Origin: CAYPFY01 sp964410105
Lineage (GTDB): Bacteria; Bacteroidota; Ignavibacteria; UBA10030; SZUA-254
Direction: 5' to 3'
Assembly (NCBI GenBank): GCA_964410105.1
Contig: CAYPFY010000004.1
Location: forward strand, 62,001-126,000
DNA: 64,000 nt
A program made the translations under genes and the position numbers. Under the pieces are notes generated by a model, which was not told where the DNA came from, ran no database searches, and worked only from the letters and a program-made list of their open reading frames with translations. The first letter of the stretch is position 1. Each line of letters begins with the position of its first letter. Of this stretch, positions 49,919 through 58,190 are shown one piece after another.

Positions 49919-50899
49919 CTACCACTCCTCCATCTCAAACCGGATCCGGTTCCGGTCGGCGATCGACCGGATGTCGGACATCACCCCCGGATTCCCGCAC
50001 GTGAGGATCACAGAGTTGTCGGGGTTCAGCCGCTCAGCGAAAAACTCTTTTCCACGATGTCCCGGCAATCGGGGGCGGACGGCAGAGGCTAGGCTTTTCC
50101 GTTCCGCATCGGAGCTTCCATCGGCGGCGTTTTCCAGGTCCTCTTGTTCCCTGAGGGGCATCCCGAGGATGAATCGGAGAACGTTATTTGCCCGGCCGAT
50201 GCCGATGCTCGGGTCGGCAAGGTCCCGGGCGGTGGGCCGGCTCACGGAGGGCACGTAGACGAAATCAAGGAGTTTCCCGGCCTCGATCGAGCGGAGCTCT
50301 TCGTGGTAACCCAGCTCCCCGAACGTGCGATTAGCGTGGAAAAGCGTATAGCTCGCGGGGCTTCTCGCCCCTGCGAGTGCGTCGTGGGCGAGTTGCTTCA
50401 GCATCGAAGCGAAGGGAGCGAGGCCGGTGCCGGTGCCGATCATGACCACGTTCTGGAATCCGGCGGCGCGTTTTTCCAGTGTGAAATCCCCGGCGATCTT
50501 GTTCATGTAGAAAATGCGGTTGTCCGACTCCGGGTCGATATGGAATAGAGATTCCGACAGCCTGCCTGGCGTCTCCAGCTTGATCATCTCCAGCACCACG
50601 TAGAATTCGAGGAAGCCCTTCTCCCTCGTCTCGGCGGGCGCGGAGGAGATCGAATATGAATGGGTCACGGTGCCGCGGCGGATCTTGCCCGCCTCGTCGA
50701 GGTCGGGGACATATGACATGCTTCCATCCGGCCCGTTGATCTTCCTGGTCAGTTTGCAATTATCCCGCGAGAGAGCAACATACTGACCGGCCTTATAATC
50801 CGGAAAGGCCGATCCCTGCTCGGGCATGACCCGGAAAATCTCCAGCAGAGGGGAGAGCGTCTGTCGAAAAGTGACGGTTCCGGTTTTTTTCTCGGCCAT
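49919..50899 (-). CDS. ferredoxin-NADP+ reductase-family flavoprotein
   Basis: The 326-residue protein has the two-domain FNR layout: a FAD-binding barrel with THSYSISSAPAETREKGF (the RxYS(I/L) region) and the NAD(P)-binding lobe with MIGTGTGLAPFASMLKQLA and CGNPGVMSDIRSI. It should pass electrons between NAD(P)H and a ferredoxin, flavodoxin or oxygenase partner. A long insertion around GPDGSMSYVPDLDEAGKIRR differs from plant FNR. It is the last gene of the seven-gene pterin/peroxiredoxin operon, 13 bases after the SDR gene, and may recycle a reduced pterin, which is a guess. Confidence 0.88.
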   Translation of the reverse strand: MAEKKTGTVTFRQTLSPLLEIFRVMPEQGSAFPDYKAGQYVALSRDNCKLTRKINGPDGSMSYVPDLDEAGKIRRGTVTHSYSISSAPAETREKGFLEFYVVLEMIKLETPGRLSESLFHIDPESDNRIFYMNKIAGDFTLEKRAAGFQNVVMIGTGTGLAPFASMLKQLAHDALAGARSPASYTLFHANRTFGELGYHEELRSIEAGKLLDFVYVPSVSRPTARDLADPSIGIGRANNVLRFILGMPLREQEDLENAADGSSDAERKSLASAVRPRLPGHRGKEFFAERLNPDNSVILTCGNPGVMSDIRSIADRNRIRFEMEEW

Positions 50900-50912
50900 G
50901 GATTTCCGCTGC

Positions 50913-51629
50913 TCACCCTTTGGGGTTTGTCGGCCGGATATCGACTTCGCTCACCATGACCGACCGCGGCATCAGAAGGGTATCGAGAACGACGCGGGCG
51001 ATATCCTCCGATTTCGGTATGGCGGAGGTATTCTTCGGCCCCGAATGATTGAACGAGGTATCGACGGAGCCGGGGCAGAGCGTGATCACGCGGATATTCT
51101 GCTCGCGTACCTCGAGCATCAGACAGCGGGCGAGGCCGATGAGGGCCCATTTTGTCGCGGCATACCCCCCTCCGCCGATGAAGGCATTCCGCCCTGCAAG
51201 CGATGCGATATTGATGATGTCTCCGAGCCTGTGTGCGGTCATCGAAGGAAGGACGGCCCGGGTGCAGAGAAAGGCCCCCCGGACATTGGTGCCCCACATC
51301 GCGTCGAAATCCTCGGGCGAAAGCTCGGAGATGCGGGCAAAAGCTCCAATCCCGGCGTTGTTCACGAGAATATCTATTTTCCCGAACTCAGCGAGAGTCC
51401 TTTCGGCGAGGCGTGCTACGTCCCTTTCGCGGGAGACGTCCGTCGCAACCGGGATCGCGCGGCTCCCGAGCCGCTCGATTTCCCGGGCCAGGGACTCGAG
51501 CTCAGACAGCGTGCGTGCGGCGAGCGCCACCCGAGCCCCCTCGCGTGCGAGGCCGAGAGCGATCGCCTTCCCAATCCCTCGACCGGCCCCGGTGACGATG
51601 GCGGTCCGATCCGCGAGCGGGGATGTCAT
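50913..51629 (-). CDS. short-chain dehydrogenase/reductase, candidate pterin reductase 2
   Basis: A 238-residue classical SDR: the cofactor loop TGAGRGIGKAIALGLAREGA (residues 14-33), NNAGIGAFARI, the catalytic Ser and Tyr-x3-Lys in NIASLAGRNAFIGGGGYAATK. The start overlaps the stop of the neighbouring SDR by four bases. SDRs named sepiapterin reductase act after 6-pyruvoyl-tetrahydropterin synthase; the Chlorobium enzyme is the nearest precedent I know. Two SDRs in a row allow one to reduce each side-chain carbonyl, or to produce an epimer; which does which is open. It could instead be a 3-oxoacyl reductase-like enzyme, but no fatty acid genes are nearby. Confidence 0.86.
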   Translation of the reverse strand: MTSPLADRTAIVTGAGRGIGKAIALGLAREGARVALAARTLSELESLAREIERLGSRAIPVATDVSRERDVARLAERTLAEFGKIDILVNNAGIGAFARISELSPEDFDAMWGTNVRGAFLCTRAVLPSMTAHRLGDIINIASLAGRNAFIGGGGYAATKWALIGLARCLMLEVREQNIRVITLCPGSVDTSFNHSGPKNTSAIPKSEDIARVVLDTLLMPRSVMVSEVDIRPTNPKG

Positions 51630-52357
51630 CCGATATCTCCTCCAATGGGTCTCATCAGAATCTCTTCGGCAACCACGTCAGGCGGCAATTCGTATGCGGC
51701 GACAACGGCCTCGGCAACGCTCCGGGGGCGCATCATCCGCGATCCATGCCTCCTCCTTGATGCGGAGCCCCACATGTCGGTGGCAGTTGCTCCGGGCAGG
51801 ACGTTGAGCACCCGGATATTCCGTGGCCTGAGTTCCTCTCTCAAAACATTGGAAAGCCCGTAGAGCCCGGCCTTCGACGCCGTATAGGCGGACGAGCCGG
51901 TAAAAATCTTGACGGCGGCGGTCGAAAGGACATTGATTATGCAGCCGCTGCGCCGCCGCATCATGTGGGGAAGGACCGCCTTGATGCATGCCGCAGGACC
52001 GATCAGGTTGGTATGGACGATGGCGTCCAATTCCCGCATCGATGTGCCGGCGAACGACTTGAAGACGGTGATCCCGCCGTTGTTGACCAAAACATCCACG
52101 TGATCGAATTTTCGCACGATGGCCGCAGCGGCCCTTCGAACAGAAGGGATCTTGAGAAGGTCGCACGGAAAGGAACTCGCCCGGCCGCCGAGGCGGGCTA
52201 TTTCCCGCGATGCGGCGAGGAGCTCCCCGGAATTCCTGCTCGACAGGCAGACCTCGCATCCGGCGGCGGCGAATTCCCGGGCGATTTCCCTGCCGATTCC
52301 CCGGGAGGCGCCCACGACCCAGACCACGGGGCGGGCGAAGGTGATCTCCGCGGGCAT
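51626..52357 (-). CDS. short-chain dehydrogenase/reductase, candidate pterin reductase 1
   Basis: 243 residues with the Rossmann loop VGASRGIGREIAREFAAAGC, NNGGITVFKSF, the active site NVLSTAAVKIFTGSSAYTAS then K, and a C-terminal ATATDMWGS loop over the substrate pocket. Arg17-type basic residues after the glycine loop suggest NADP(H). It starts one base after folE, sharing the operon with PTPS, so sepiapterin-type reduction of the pterin side chain is the expected job. Similarity to the second SDR is moderate by eye, so they are probably not recent copies. Confidence 0.86.
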   Translation of the reverse strand: MPAEITFARPVVWVVGASRGIGREIAREFAAAGCEVCLSSRNSGELLAASREIARLGGRASSFPCDLLKIPSVRRAAAAIVRKFDHVDVLVNNGGITVFKSFAGTSMRELDAIVHTNLIGPAACIKAVLPHMMRRRSGCIINVLSTAAVKIFTGSSAYTASKAGLYGLSNVLREELRPRNIRVLNVLPGATATDMWGSASRRRHGSRMMRPRSVAEAVVAAYELPPDVVAEEILMRPIGGDIG

Positions 52358-52358
52358 T

Positions 52359-52937
52359 TCAGGAGAGGCTGCTGTTGATCAGTTTCAAAAACTCATTCCT
52401 CGTCCGTTGGTCCTCGCGGAAGGAGCCGAGCATTGAGCTTGTAGTTGCGAGCGAGTTCTGCCTTTCCACGCCGCGCATCATCATGCAAAGATGACGCGCC
52501 TCGATGACGACGCCGACCCCGTCGGGCTGCAGCACATCGAACAGCGTTTCCGCGATTTGCTTCGTCATCCGCTCCTGCACCTGCAGCCTGCGCGCGAACA
52601 CCTCGACGATCCGGGGCATCTTACTCAGCCCGACAATTTTGCCGTGGGGGATATACGCGATATGGGCCCTCCCGTAGAAAGGGAGCATGTGGTGTTCGCA
52701 GAGGCTGAAAAAATCGATGTCCTTGACGATCACCATTTCATCGTATGCTTCGGTGAAAACCGCCCCGTTGAGGATTTTGCGGATATCCTGATTGTAGCCC
52801 TGGGTGAGAAATGCGTAAGCCTTCGCGACCCTGTCCGGGGTTCGGCGCAACCCTTCGCGGTCGGGGTCCTCCCCGACCCGGCGGAGGATCTCCTTGATGG
52901 CACGCTCGAGAGTGATGGGATCGTTATTCCTCGTCAT
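52359..52937 (-). CDS. folE: GTP cyclohydrolase I FolE
   Basis: FolE turns GTP into 7,8-dihydroneopterin triphosphate, the first step of both folate and biopterin routes. The 192-residue zinc enzyme (type IA) has DIDFFSLCEHHMLPFYGRAH with the zinc Cys and the catalytic His, GKIVGLSKMPRIVEVFARRL, and the second zinc Cys in EARHLCMMMRGVE; QEDRT-type substrate contact is at RQNSLATTSSMLG. It overlaps ptpS by four bases. As folP lies elsewhere (3934), placement next to PTPS suggests supply of a biopterin branch. Confidence 0.95.
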   Translation of the reverse strand: MTRNNDPITLERAIKEILRRVGEDPDREGLRRTPDRVAKAYAFLTQGYNQDIRKILNGAVFTEAYDEMVIVKDIDFFSLCEHHMLPFYGRAHIAYIPHGKIVGLSKMPRIVEVFARRLQVQERMTKQIAETLFDVLQPDGVGVVIEARHLCMMMRGVERQNSLATTSSMLGSFREDQRTRNEFLKLINSSLS

Positions 52938-53338
52938 CCCCGGTATTCGGCAAAATTATTGGGGGTCTCATAAACGCGGAGAGAATGCAGGATGCCGGGC
53001 GCGATCCTGGGGGAAAGTTTCTTCCAGAAGGCGATCGCGAGATTTTCGGCGGTCGGGATGATGTTTTTCAGAAAATCCACATCGACGTTCAGGTGCCGGT
53101 GGTCAACCTTGCGCAGGATCTCTTCCTCGATGATATCGGAAAGTTTCTTAAGATCGAGGATCATCCCGGTCCTCGGGTCGGGCTCCCCGGAGACCGTCAC
53201 TTCGATCTCGTAATTGTGACCGTGCCCGTTAGGATAGGAACATTTTCCATACGTCTGGAGATTCAGCTCGTCTGAAAACTCAGGGTTGAAGAGACGGTGC
53301 GAGGCGCAGAAATGTTCTTTTCGGGTGAGATAGACCAT
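52934..53338 (-). CDS. 6-pyruvoyl-tetrahydropterin synthase (PTPS, biopterin type)
   Basis: PTPS removes triphosphate from dihydroneopterin triphosphate and rearranges the side chain. The 134-residue protein carries zinc ligands His14, His39 and His41 and the catalytic Cys33 in YGKCSYPNGHGHNYE. The spacing Cys-x5-His-Gly-His equals that of the animal enzyme; QueD proteins of queuosine synthesis have Cys-x3-His-Gly-His. DHRHLNVDVDF holds the Asp-His of the triad and VYETPNN the pterin-anchoring Glu. With folE and two SDRs as neighbours, tetrahydrobiopterin synthesis is favoured over queuosine. No queuosine genes are in the window. Confidence 0.92.
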   Translation of the reverse strand: MVYLTRKEHFCASHRLFNPEFSDELNLQTYGKCSYPNGHGHNYEIEVTVSGEPDPRTGMILDLKKLSDIIEEEILRKVDHRHLNVDVDFLKNIIPTAENLAIAFWKKLSPRIAPGILHSLRVYETPNNFAEYRG

Positions 53339-53341
53339 GGG

Positions 53342-53800
53342 CTACAGGGCGGCCAGAACTTCCTCGGTGTGTCCCTCCACTTTCACCTTCGGGAAAATGC
53401 GCGCGATCCTCCCCTCTCCGTCAATGATAAACGTCGTCCGTTCGATGCCCATGAATTTCCTCCCGTACATCGATTTTTCCTTCCAGACGCCATATGCCTT
53501 CACAACTGATTTCGTCTCATCGGAGAGCAGCGGGAAATTCAGCTCATATTTTTCGGAAAACTTGTTGTGAGATCCGACGGAGTCGGCGCTCACCCCGAAA
53601 ATCTCCGCTCCTTTTCGCTTCACCCGGGCGAGATTATCCCTGAACGAGCAGGCCTCCTTCGTGCACCCCGACGTATCGTCCTTGGGATAGAAGTAGAGAA
53701 CCACCTTCTTCCCACGGAAATCCCTGAGCGACACATTCCCTCCGGCATTCGAGGGGAGAGTGAAATCCGGGGCGCGATCGCCGATTTTGAGGCTGGCCAT
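53342..53800 (-). CDS. bcp: peroxiredoxin, BCP/PrxQ type
   Basis: A 152-residue thiol peroxidase that reduces hydrogen and alkyl peroxides. The peroxidatic Cys is in YFYPKDDTSGCTKEACSFRD (first Cys) and the second Cys five residues later, C-x4-C, is the resolving residue of the PrxQ subgroup. The C-terminal KVEGHTEEVLAAL is also typical. It begins six bases after the other peroxiredoxin gene and stops three bases before ptpS, so the operon joins peroxide defence to the pterin genes. Confidence 0.94.
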   Translation of the reverse strand: MASLKIGDRAPDFTLPSNAGGNVSLRDFRGKKVVLYFYPKDDTSGCTKEACSFRDNLARVKRKGAEIFGVSADSVGSHNKFSEKYELNFPLLSDETKSVVKAYGVWKEKSMYGRKFMGIERTTFIIDGEGRIARIFPKVKVEGHTEEVLAAL

Positions 53801-53806
53801 TCGATG

Positions 53807-54277
53807 TCACAACTGAGTGAGGATTCTATTGATTTCGTCATAGGAAGGTTCCACCCCTGGGGTCTCGGTAACCCAGGAGTAGCGGACCACCCCCCCTGAA
53901 TCGAGCACAAAGACGGCCCTCTTTGACGCGGTGTATCCCTTGAGACCCGAAAAATCCTCGTGGACGCCTCCGTAGGCAAGCGATGCCGTTCGGTTATAGT
54001 CGCTGAGGAGGGGAAAGCCAAGGCCATGGGCGGCCGCGAAGGCTTTGTTCGAGAATGGAGCGTCGACGCTTACTCCCACCACCTGAGCGTCCATGCCGTT
54101 CAACGCCGAGAGGGCATCCCGGAACCGGCACATTTCCTTCGTGCAGACGCCGGTGAATGCACCAGGATAGAACGCGAGAACGGTTTTTTTTCCAAAAAAC
54201 TCCTTCAGGGACCGCTCTTTCTTCTCGGTATCCGGAAGTGTGAATTCAGGCGCCTTCTCTCCTGGTTTTGGGGGCAT
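53807..54277 (-). CDS. peroxiredoxin, AhpE-like or atypical
   Basis: The first gene of the seven-gene operon encodes 156 residues with the peroxidatic Cys in AFYPGAFTGVCTKEMCRFRD, where a second Cys again follows after five residues, like PrxQ, but the FYPGAFTGVC sequence and GVSVDAPFSNKAFAAAHGL match the AhpE/Prx5-like group. Hydrogen peroxide or organic peroxide reduction with thioredoxin or bacillithiol-linked donors is expected. No clear resolving partner gene is nearby. The probable promoter lies in the 260-base gap before 54540. Confidence 0.9.
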   Translation of the reverse strand: MPPKPGEKAPEFTLPDTEKKERSLKEFFGKKTVLAFYPGAFTGVCTKEMCRFRDALSALNGMDAQVVGVSVDAPFSNKAFAAAHGLGFPLLSDYNRTASLAYGGVHEDFSGLKGYTASKRAVFVLDSGGVVRYSWVTETPGVEPSYDEINRILTQL

Positions 54278-54539
54278 ATCAGACCTTTCTGTTTAATCAC
54301 GTTGCCGGGGCGGGGGAAGAGACTCCCGGGCATTACGGAAAAGCTTTCATCAAATTACTCAAAAGAGGACTGAAAATCAAAAAGCGGTCTTTGAGGTCGC
54401 AGTTCGCATCCTTCTGAAAAACTGAGGGAAAATAAGGCGTTGGTGTGGTCGGGCTCTCATGGTACCACACCCGGTAGACTTTCAAAATATAAAAGCCCTA
54501 CATTAGCTTAGCCTCCCAAAACTGAAAGAGGATAAACTC

Positions 54540-55109
54540 GTGCGCAAACTCATCGTGTTCAACATGGTGTCGCTAGACGGATTCATCGCCGATGCGAAGG
54601 GAGATATGAGGTGGGCTCACCGGAGCGACCCTGAGTGGAATGATTTTGTGCGGGGCAACGCAAGCGGCGGCGGAGAACTACTGTTCGGCAGGGTGACATA
54701 CGATATGATGGCAAGCTACTGGCCAACCCCGATGGCGGCGCAGAATGACCCTGTCGTCGCGAAACAGATGAACGATCTCCCAAAAGTTGTTTTCTCCAGA
54801 TCCATGGAGAAAGCAACATGGCACAATACCACCCTCGTGAAGAGCGACATCGCCGAAGAAGTGCGCACGATGAAGAGCCGCGCGGGGAAGGACATGGTAA
54901 TCTTCGGGAGCGCCAGCATCATTTCGCAACTGGAGCAAGCCGGACTCATCGATGAGTATCAGCTTGTCGTGAACCCCGTCCTCCTCGGCAGCGGAAAGTC
55001 AATGTTTGAGGGGATGAAAGAGAAGCTTTCCCTGAAACTCACGCGGACCCGAGCCTTCGGGAACGGGAACGTCCTGCTTTGTTACGAGCCCTTGATCAGG
55101 GGAAAATGA
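54540..55109 (+). CDS. dihydrofolate reductase/RibD C-terminal-like protein
   Basis: The 189-residue protein has the RibD_C/DHFR fold: RKLIVFNMVSLDGFIADAKG with the Ser-Leu-Asp-Gly motif, ELLFGRVTYDMMASYWPTP, DLPKVVFSRSMEKATWHNT and a C-terminal LTRTRAFGNGNVLLCYEP. Similar proteins (YyaP type) are NADPH-dependent reductases of unknown substrate; genuine DHFR has a different active site. GTG start with AAAGAGGA before it. It leads a loose plus-strand group with two small membrane genes. Confidence 0.88.
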   Translation: MRKLIVFNMVSLDGFIADAKGDMRWAHRSDPEWNDFVRGNASGGGELLFGRVTYDMMASYWPTPMAAQNDPVVAKQMNDLPKVVFSRSMEKATWHNTTLVKSDIAEEVRTMKSRAGKDMVIFGSASIISQLEQAGLIDEYQLVVNPVLLGSGKSMFEGMKEKLSLKLTRTRAFGNGNVLLCYEPLIRGK

Positions 55110-55270
55110 CGCGGGCAAAATCACCAAAAAACGCACCGGAAGGGAGCTCTTACCTGTCGATCTAGCCGTTCAGTAAACGACTATAGAGTGGAAGAGATTT
55201 TTTTCCACGACCGGATCCTTGTCTGTCGGAGCATCCGACGCCTCCGGGCGACACCGAAAGGGGGTTGCGT

Positions 55271-55675
55271 ATGAAATTCGTTCTCTGGGTTATGCAGATT
55301 TTGCTGGCTGCTTTTTTTCTGTGGCATGGTATGCTGTTTCTTTTACCACCTGTGGAGCTGGTGGAAATCATGAAAGCACAATATGCGCTCTGGTTCCGCC
55401 TTTTTCTCGGAACGGCCGAAGTGCTCGCCGCGTTCGGCCTCATTCTCCCGGCAGCAATACGGGTTTTGCCGTGGCTAACCCCTCTCGCCGCGGTGGGCCT
55501 GACGATTGTCACCGCGAGCGCCACGTTTTATCATTCGGCAAGGGGTGAAACGCAAAGTGCGGTCACGACGGCGATTCTGTCCGTGATTCTTGCGACCGTG
55601 GCTTACATGCGCTGGAAGGTGAGACCCATAGTTGCGCGAACTGCCGCCGACATCGCAAAGCAATCCTATTCTTGA
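55271..55675 (+). CDS. DoxX-like four-helix membrane protein
   Basis: The product, 134 residues from ATG 55271 (GGGGG seven bases before), has four hydrophobic helices (MKFVLWVMQILLAAFFLWHG; FRLFLGTAEVLAAFGLIL; LTPLAAVGLTIVTASATFYH; AVTTAILSVILATVAY) and the DoxX/SURF4-like ARG motif spacing around GTAEVLAAFGL. DoxX-family members act in thiosulfate oxidation or redox stress in some bacteria, but no partner is encoded here, so the function is open. Confidence 0.75.
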   Translation: MKFVLWVMQILLAAFFLWHGMLFLLPPVELVEIMKAQYALWFRLFLGTAEVLAAFGLILPAAIRVLPWLTPLAAVGLTIVTASATFYHSARGETQSAVTTAILSVILATVAYMRWKVRPIVARTAADIAKQSYS

Positions 55676-55756
55676 CATCGGGCGGGCGCAGGATCGGCCG
55701 CCCCCTGTAGGGGAAGATTTCAGGGGGGTACAGACACTCTCACCAAGGAAAGGGTT

Positions 55757-56152
55757 ATGAAACGACTGATTCTTGCAATACTCTCGGGGTTCGTCATCAC
55801 GGCGGTGCTGTCGACTGCTGTCGACTTTATTCTGGAAAAAGCGGGAATCTTCCCGCCGTACGGCGAACCCTTCGTTGAAACACGCCTAGTTCTTCTGGCA
55901 AGTGCGTATCGCGCCGCGTTTCAGATATTCGGGGCTTTCATTGCAGCGACGGTCGCGCGAGAAAAAGCGAAGAGCGCCGTCTGGACGATTGGCATACTTG
56001 GCACGATATTCTGGTTACTGGGGACATTTCTGAAGCCGCAGGCAGGGCCAATCTGGTACGGTCTCCTCGGCGCAGCCCTATCCCTTCCGACGACCCTTGC
56101 GGGAGGCAGGCTGTACGAATCTCGAATTAAACGACAAGCAGAGACCGCATGA
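55757..56152 (+). CDS. four-span membrane protein of unknown function
   Basis: A 131-residue protein with hydrophobic helices at about residues 4-25, 50-68, 78-95 and 103-120: LILAILSGFVITAVLSTAVD, LASAYRAAFQIFGAFIAATV, AVWTIGILGTIFWLLGTFL and ALSLPTTLAGGRLYESRI. I do not recognise it. AAGGAAAGG lies in front of the ATG. It follows the DoxX-like gene by about 80 bases. Nothing in sequence indicates transport or enzymatic residues. Confidence 0.65.
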   Translation: MKRLILAILSGFVITAVLSTAVDFILEKAGIFPPYGEPFVETRLVLLASAYRAAFQIFGAFIAATVAREKAKSAVWTIGILGTIFWLLGTFLKPQAGPIWYGLLGAALSLPTTLAGGRLYESRIKRQAETA

Positions 56153-56331
56153 CATGCGATTCCCCTCGCCCGGTGGGCGCGGGGGGATGCAAGACATGGG
56201 CGTCACGCCGTGGCGTCAGCCGCCGTCGACAGCAAAAGCCCTGAAAGGAAAGAGCACTCATGCAACAGAATCGACATTGAAAGCGCGGGGCCAATGGGCG
56301 GCACCGTCGCGGAGTCGGGTGGACCGGAGGA

Positions 56332-57231
56332 TCAAAAATAGATCCCGTAGAAGGTCACATCGGGCGAGAATTCCAGAGCCGGAAGGGGCATGTGAATGAA
56401 ATTGAGGGCTTCGCCCAGAGTCTTGAGAAAAGCCGTCTTCGGGGGAATCACTTTCGTCATATCCAGGTCGGCGGCGAGAAAGTAGACCCGGTGGGGGTTC
56501 GGACCTGCCACCTGTCGGGCGCCATAACCGGCCGCAATCCCGAGGAAATCCGGCCAGTACGGTTTCACGGCGTCGGGGAGGAGGCTGTGGACTTTCAAGC
56601 CGAGCCACAGCGTTTGTCCCTCGTAATCGTCGATCATGAGATGTTTCTGTCCTTTGAAGCCGATCCCACCCGGGTTCCCCAGAAGATCGGACGGATGGTA
56701 GCTTAGCTTGAGATCGAAATTCCGGAGGTAAGCGAGATGGTAACGGGCGATGGGCCACGCTGCCCCGGCGACATCGGAGGCAAAATCCACCCGGTCGAAT
56801 CCCCAGGCGGAGAAGCCGTCCTCTATTTCAACAAAAGTTTGGAAGAGAAGCCCGCCTGCCGAACCGAGATAGAGCGACGTCGGTTCCTGGACATTTGCCC
56901 AGCCGAGAGATTTCTCTATTGTGAAGCCAAGGAGGTATGCCCCGTAGAAATGTCCGATCTTATCCACATTAAGCCCGTAGACGAGATCCTCCTCAAAGTG
57001 GAACGGGGCCCGGTTATCCTTCCACCAGCCGGCCTGCTGGTAGAGGTGAATCGCGGTCATGGCAGAGAGGAGCGTGCCCCCGACGAGCGCCAGGCGGACA
57101 TAATTCACACTATCGGAGGCAGTGAGGGTATTCGCCGAATCAGCCGGAGATTCGCAACGTATCTGAGGGGGGGTCGAACAATGGGCACTCTGGATGAAAA
57201 GCGCGGCCGTGAGGGTCAGCCAGCGGACCAT
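56332..57231 (-). CDS. DUF2279-family periplasmic/lipoprotein-like protein
   Basis: The 299-residue product has an N-terminal signal sequence (MVRWLTLTAALFIQSAHC; the Cys at 18-19 could be lipidated or just follow cleavage), then a region PFHFEEDLVYGLNVDKIGHF with YGAYLLGFTIEKSL, the DUF2279 hallmark, containing a conserved Asp and His. It continues with GFSAWGFDRVDFASDVAGAA, a second family mark, and ends PDVTFYGIYF with a terminal aromatic, so an outer-membrane connection is possible. Function unknown. It is adjacent to and read with the UDP-sugar genes (five bases apart). Confidence 0.75.
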   Translation of the reverse strand: MVRWLTLTAALFIQSAHCSTPPQIRCESPADSANTLTASDSVNYVRLALVGGTLLSAMTAIHLYQQAGWWKDNRAPFHFEEDLVYGLNVDKIGHFYGAYLLGFTIEKSLGWANVQEPTSLYLGSAGGLLFQTFVEIEDGFSAWGFDRVDFASDVAGAAWPIARYHLAYLRNFDLKLSYHPSDLLGNPGGIGFKGQKHLMIDDYEGQTLWLGLKVHSLLPDAVKPYWPDFLGIAAGYGARQVAGPNPHRVYFLAADLDMTKVIPPKTAFLKTLGEALNFIHMPLPALEFSPDVTFYGIYF

Positions 57232-57236
57232 GGAAT

Positions 57237-58190
57237 TCAGTCGGGGATGACTTTCTTCCTGAAATACTCAAGCGTCCGGTGCAGGCCTTCGGAGCGCGCC
57301 ACCCGGGGGGACCACCCCAGAAGGGTGCGCGCCTTCGTGATATCCGGCTGTCGGATCCGCGGATCATCTTCCGGCAATTCCTTGAAAACGATCCTGCTCT
57401 TGCTCCCTGTCATCGAGATGATCTCCTTGGCGAGCTGGATCATGGGGATTTCGTCGGGATTGCCGACATTGACCGGTTCGTTGACGTTGGAGACCAGGAG
57501 GCGGAAGATTCCGTCGATGAGGTCATCCACATAGCAGACGCTGCGGGTTTGGGATCCGTCCCCGAAGACGGTAACATCTTCTCCCCGCAGTGCCTGAGAC
57601 ATGAAGGCGGGGATGGCGCGACCGTCGTTGACGCGCATGCGGGGTCCGTAGGTGTTGAAAATCCGCACGATGCGGGTATCCACATTATGATACCTGTGAT
57701 AGGCCATTGTCATCGCTTCGGAGAACCGTTTTGCCTCGTCGTACACTCCCCGGTATCCGATCGGATTCACGTTTCCCCAATATGATTCCTGTTGCGGGTG
57801 GACGAGCGGGTCCCCGTAGACTTCTGATGTGGAGGCGATAAGGAAGCGCGCCCCCTTCGCTTTTGCAAGGCCGAGGGCTTTATGAGTCCCGAGGGATCCC
57901 ACTTTCAGAGTCTGGATAGGGAGTTTCAGGTAATCGATGGGGCTGGCCGGGGAGGCGAAATGGAGGACGTTATGAACGGGTCCGTCGATAAAAATATAAT
58001 TCGTGACGTCGTGGTTGATGTAACTGAAACGGGCGTGGCCGAGGAGATGCGCGATATTGGAGGTATTGCCCGTCACGAGGTTATCGATACAGAGAACGGC
58101 GTGCCCCTCGGCTATCAGCCGGTCGCAGAGGTGCGACCCGAGGAAGCCCGCTCCCCCGGTGACGACGCTTACCTGGTTAGCTCCTGCCAT
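57237..58190 (-). CDS. uxs: UDP-glucuronate decarboxylase (UDP-xylose synthase)
   Basis: The enzyme oxidises and decarboxylates UDP-glucuronate to UDP-xylose. The 317-residue extended SDR begins with VTGGAGFLGSHLCDRLIAEG, has HFASPASPIDYLK, STSEVYGDPLVHPQ, the Tyr-x3-Lys in GYRGVYDEAKRFSEAM and RIFNTYGPRMRVNDGRAI, the UXS-specific stretch. ugd, which makes its substrate, overlaps its start by 14 bases. The pair supplies xylose for surface polysaccharide or glycoprotein; the acceptor transferases are not in the window. Confidence 0.94.
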   Translation of the reverse strand: MAGANQVSVVTGGAGFLGSHLCDRLIAEGHAVLCIDNLVTGNTSNIAHLLGHARFSYINHDVTNYIFIDGPVHNVLHFASPASPIDYLKLPIQTLKVGSLGTHKALGLAKAKGARFLIASTSEVYGDPLVHPQQESYWGNVNPIGYRGVYDEAKRFSEAMTMAYHRYHNVDTRIVRIFNTYGPRMRVNDGRAIPAFMSQALRGEDVTVFGDGSQTRSVCYVDDLIDGIFRLLVSNVNEPVNVGNPDEIPMIQLAKEIISMTGSKSRIVFKELPEDDPRIRQPDITKARTLLGWSPRVARSEGLHRTLEYFRKKVIPD

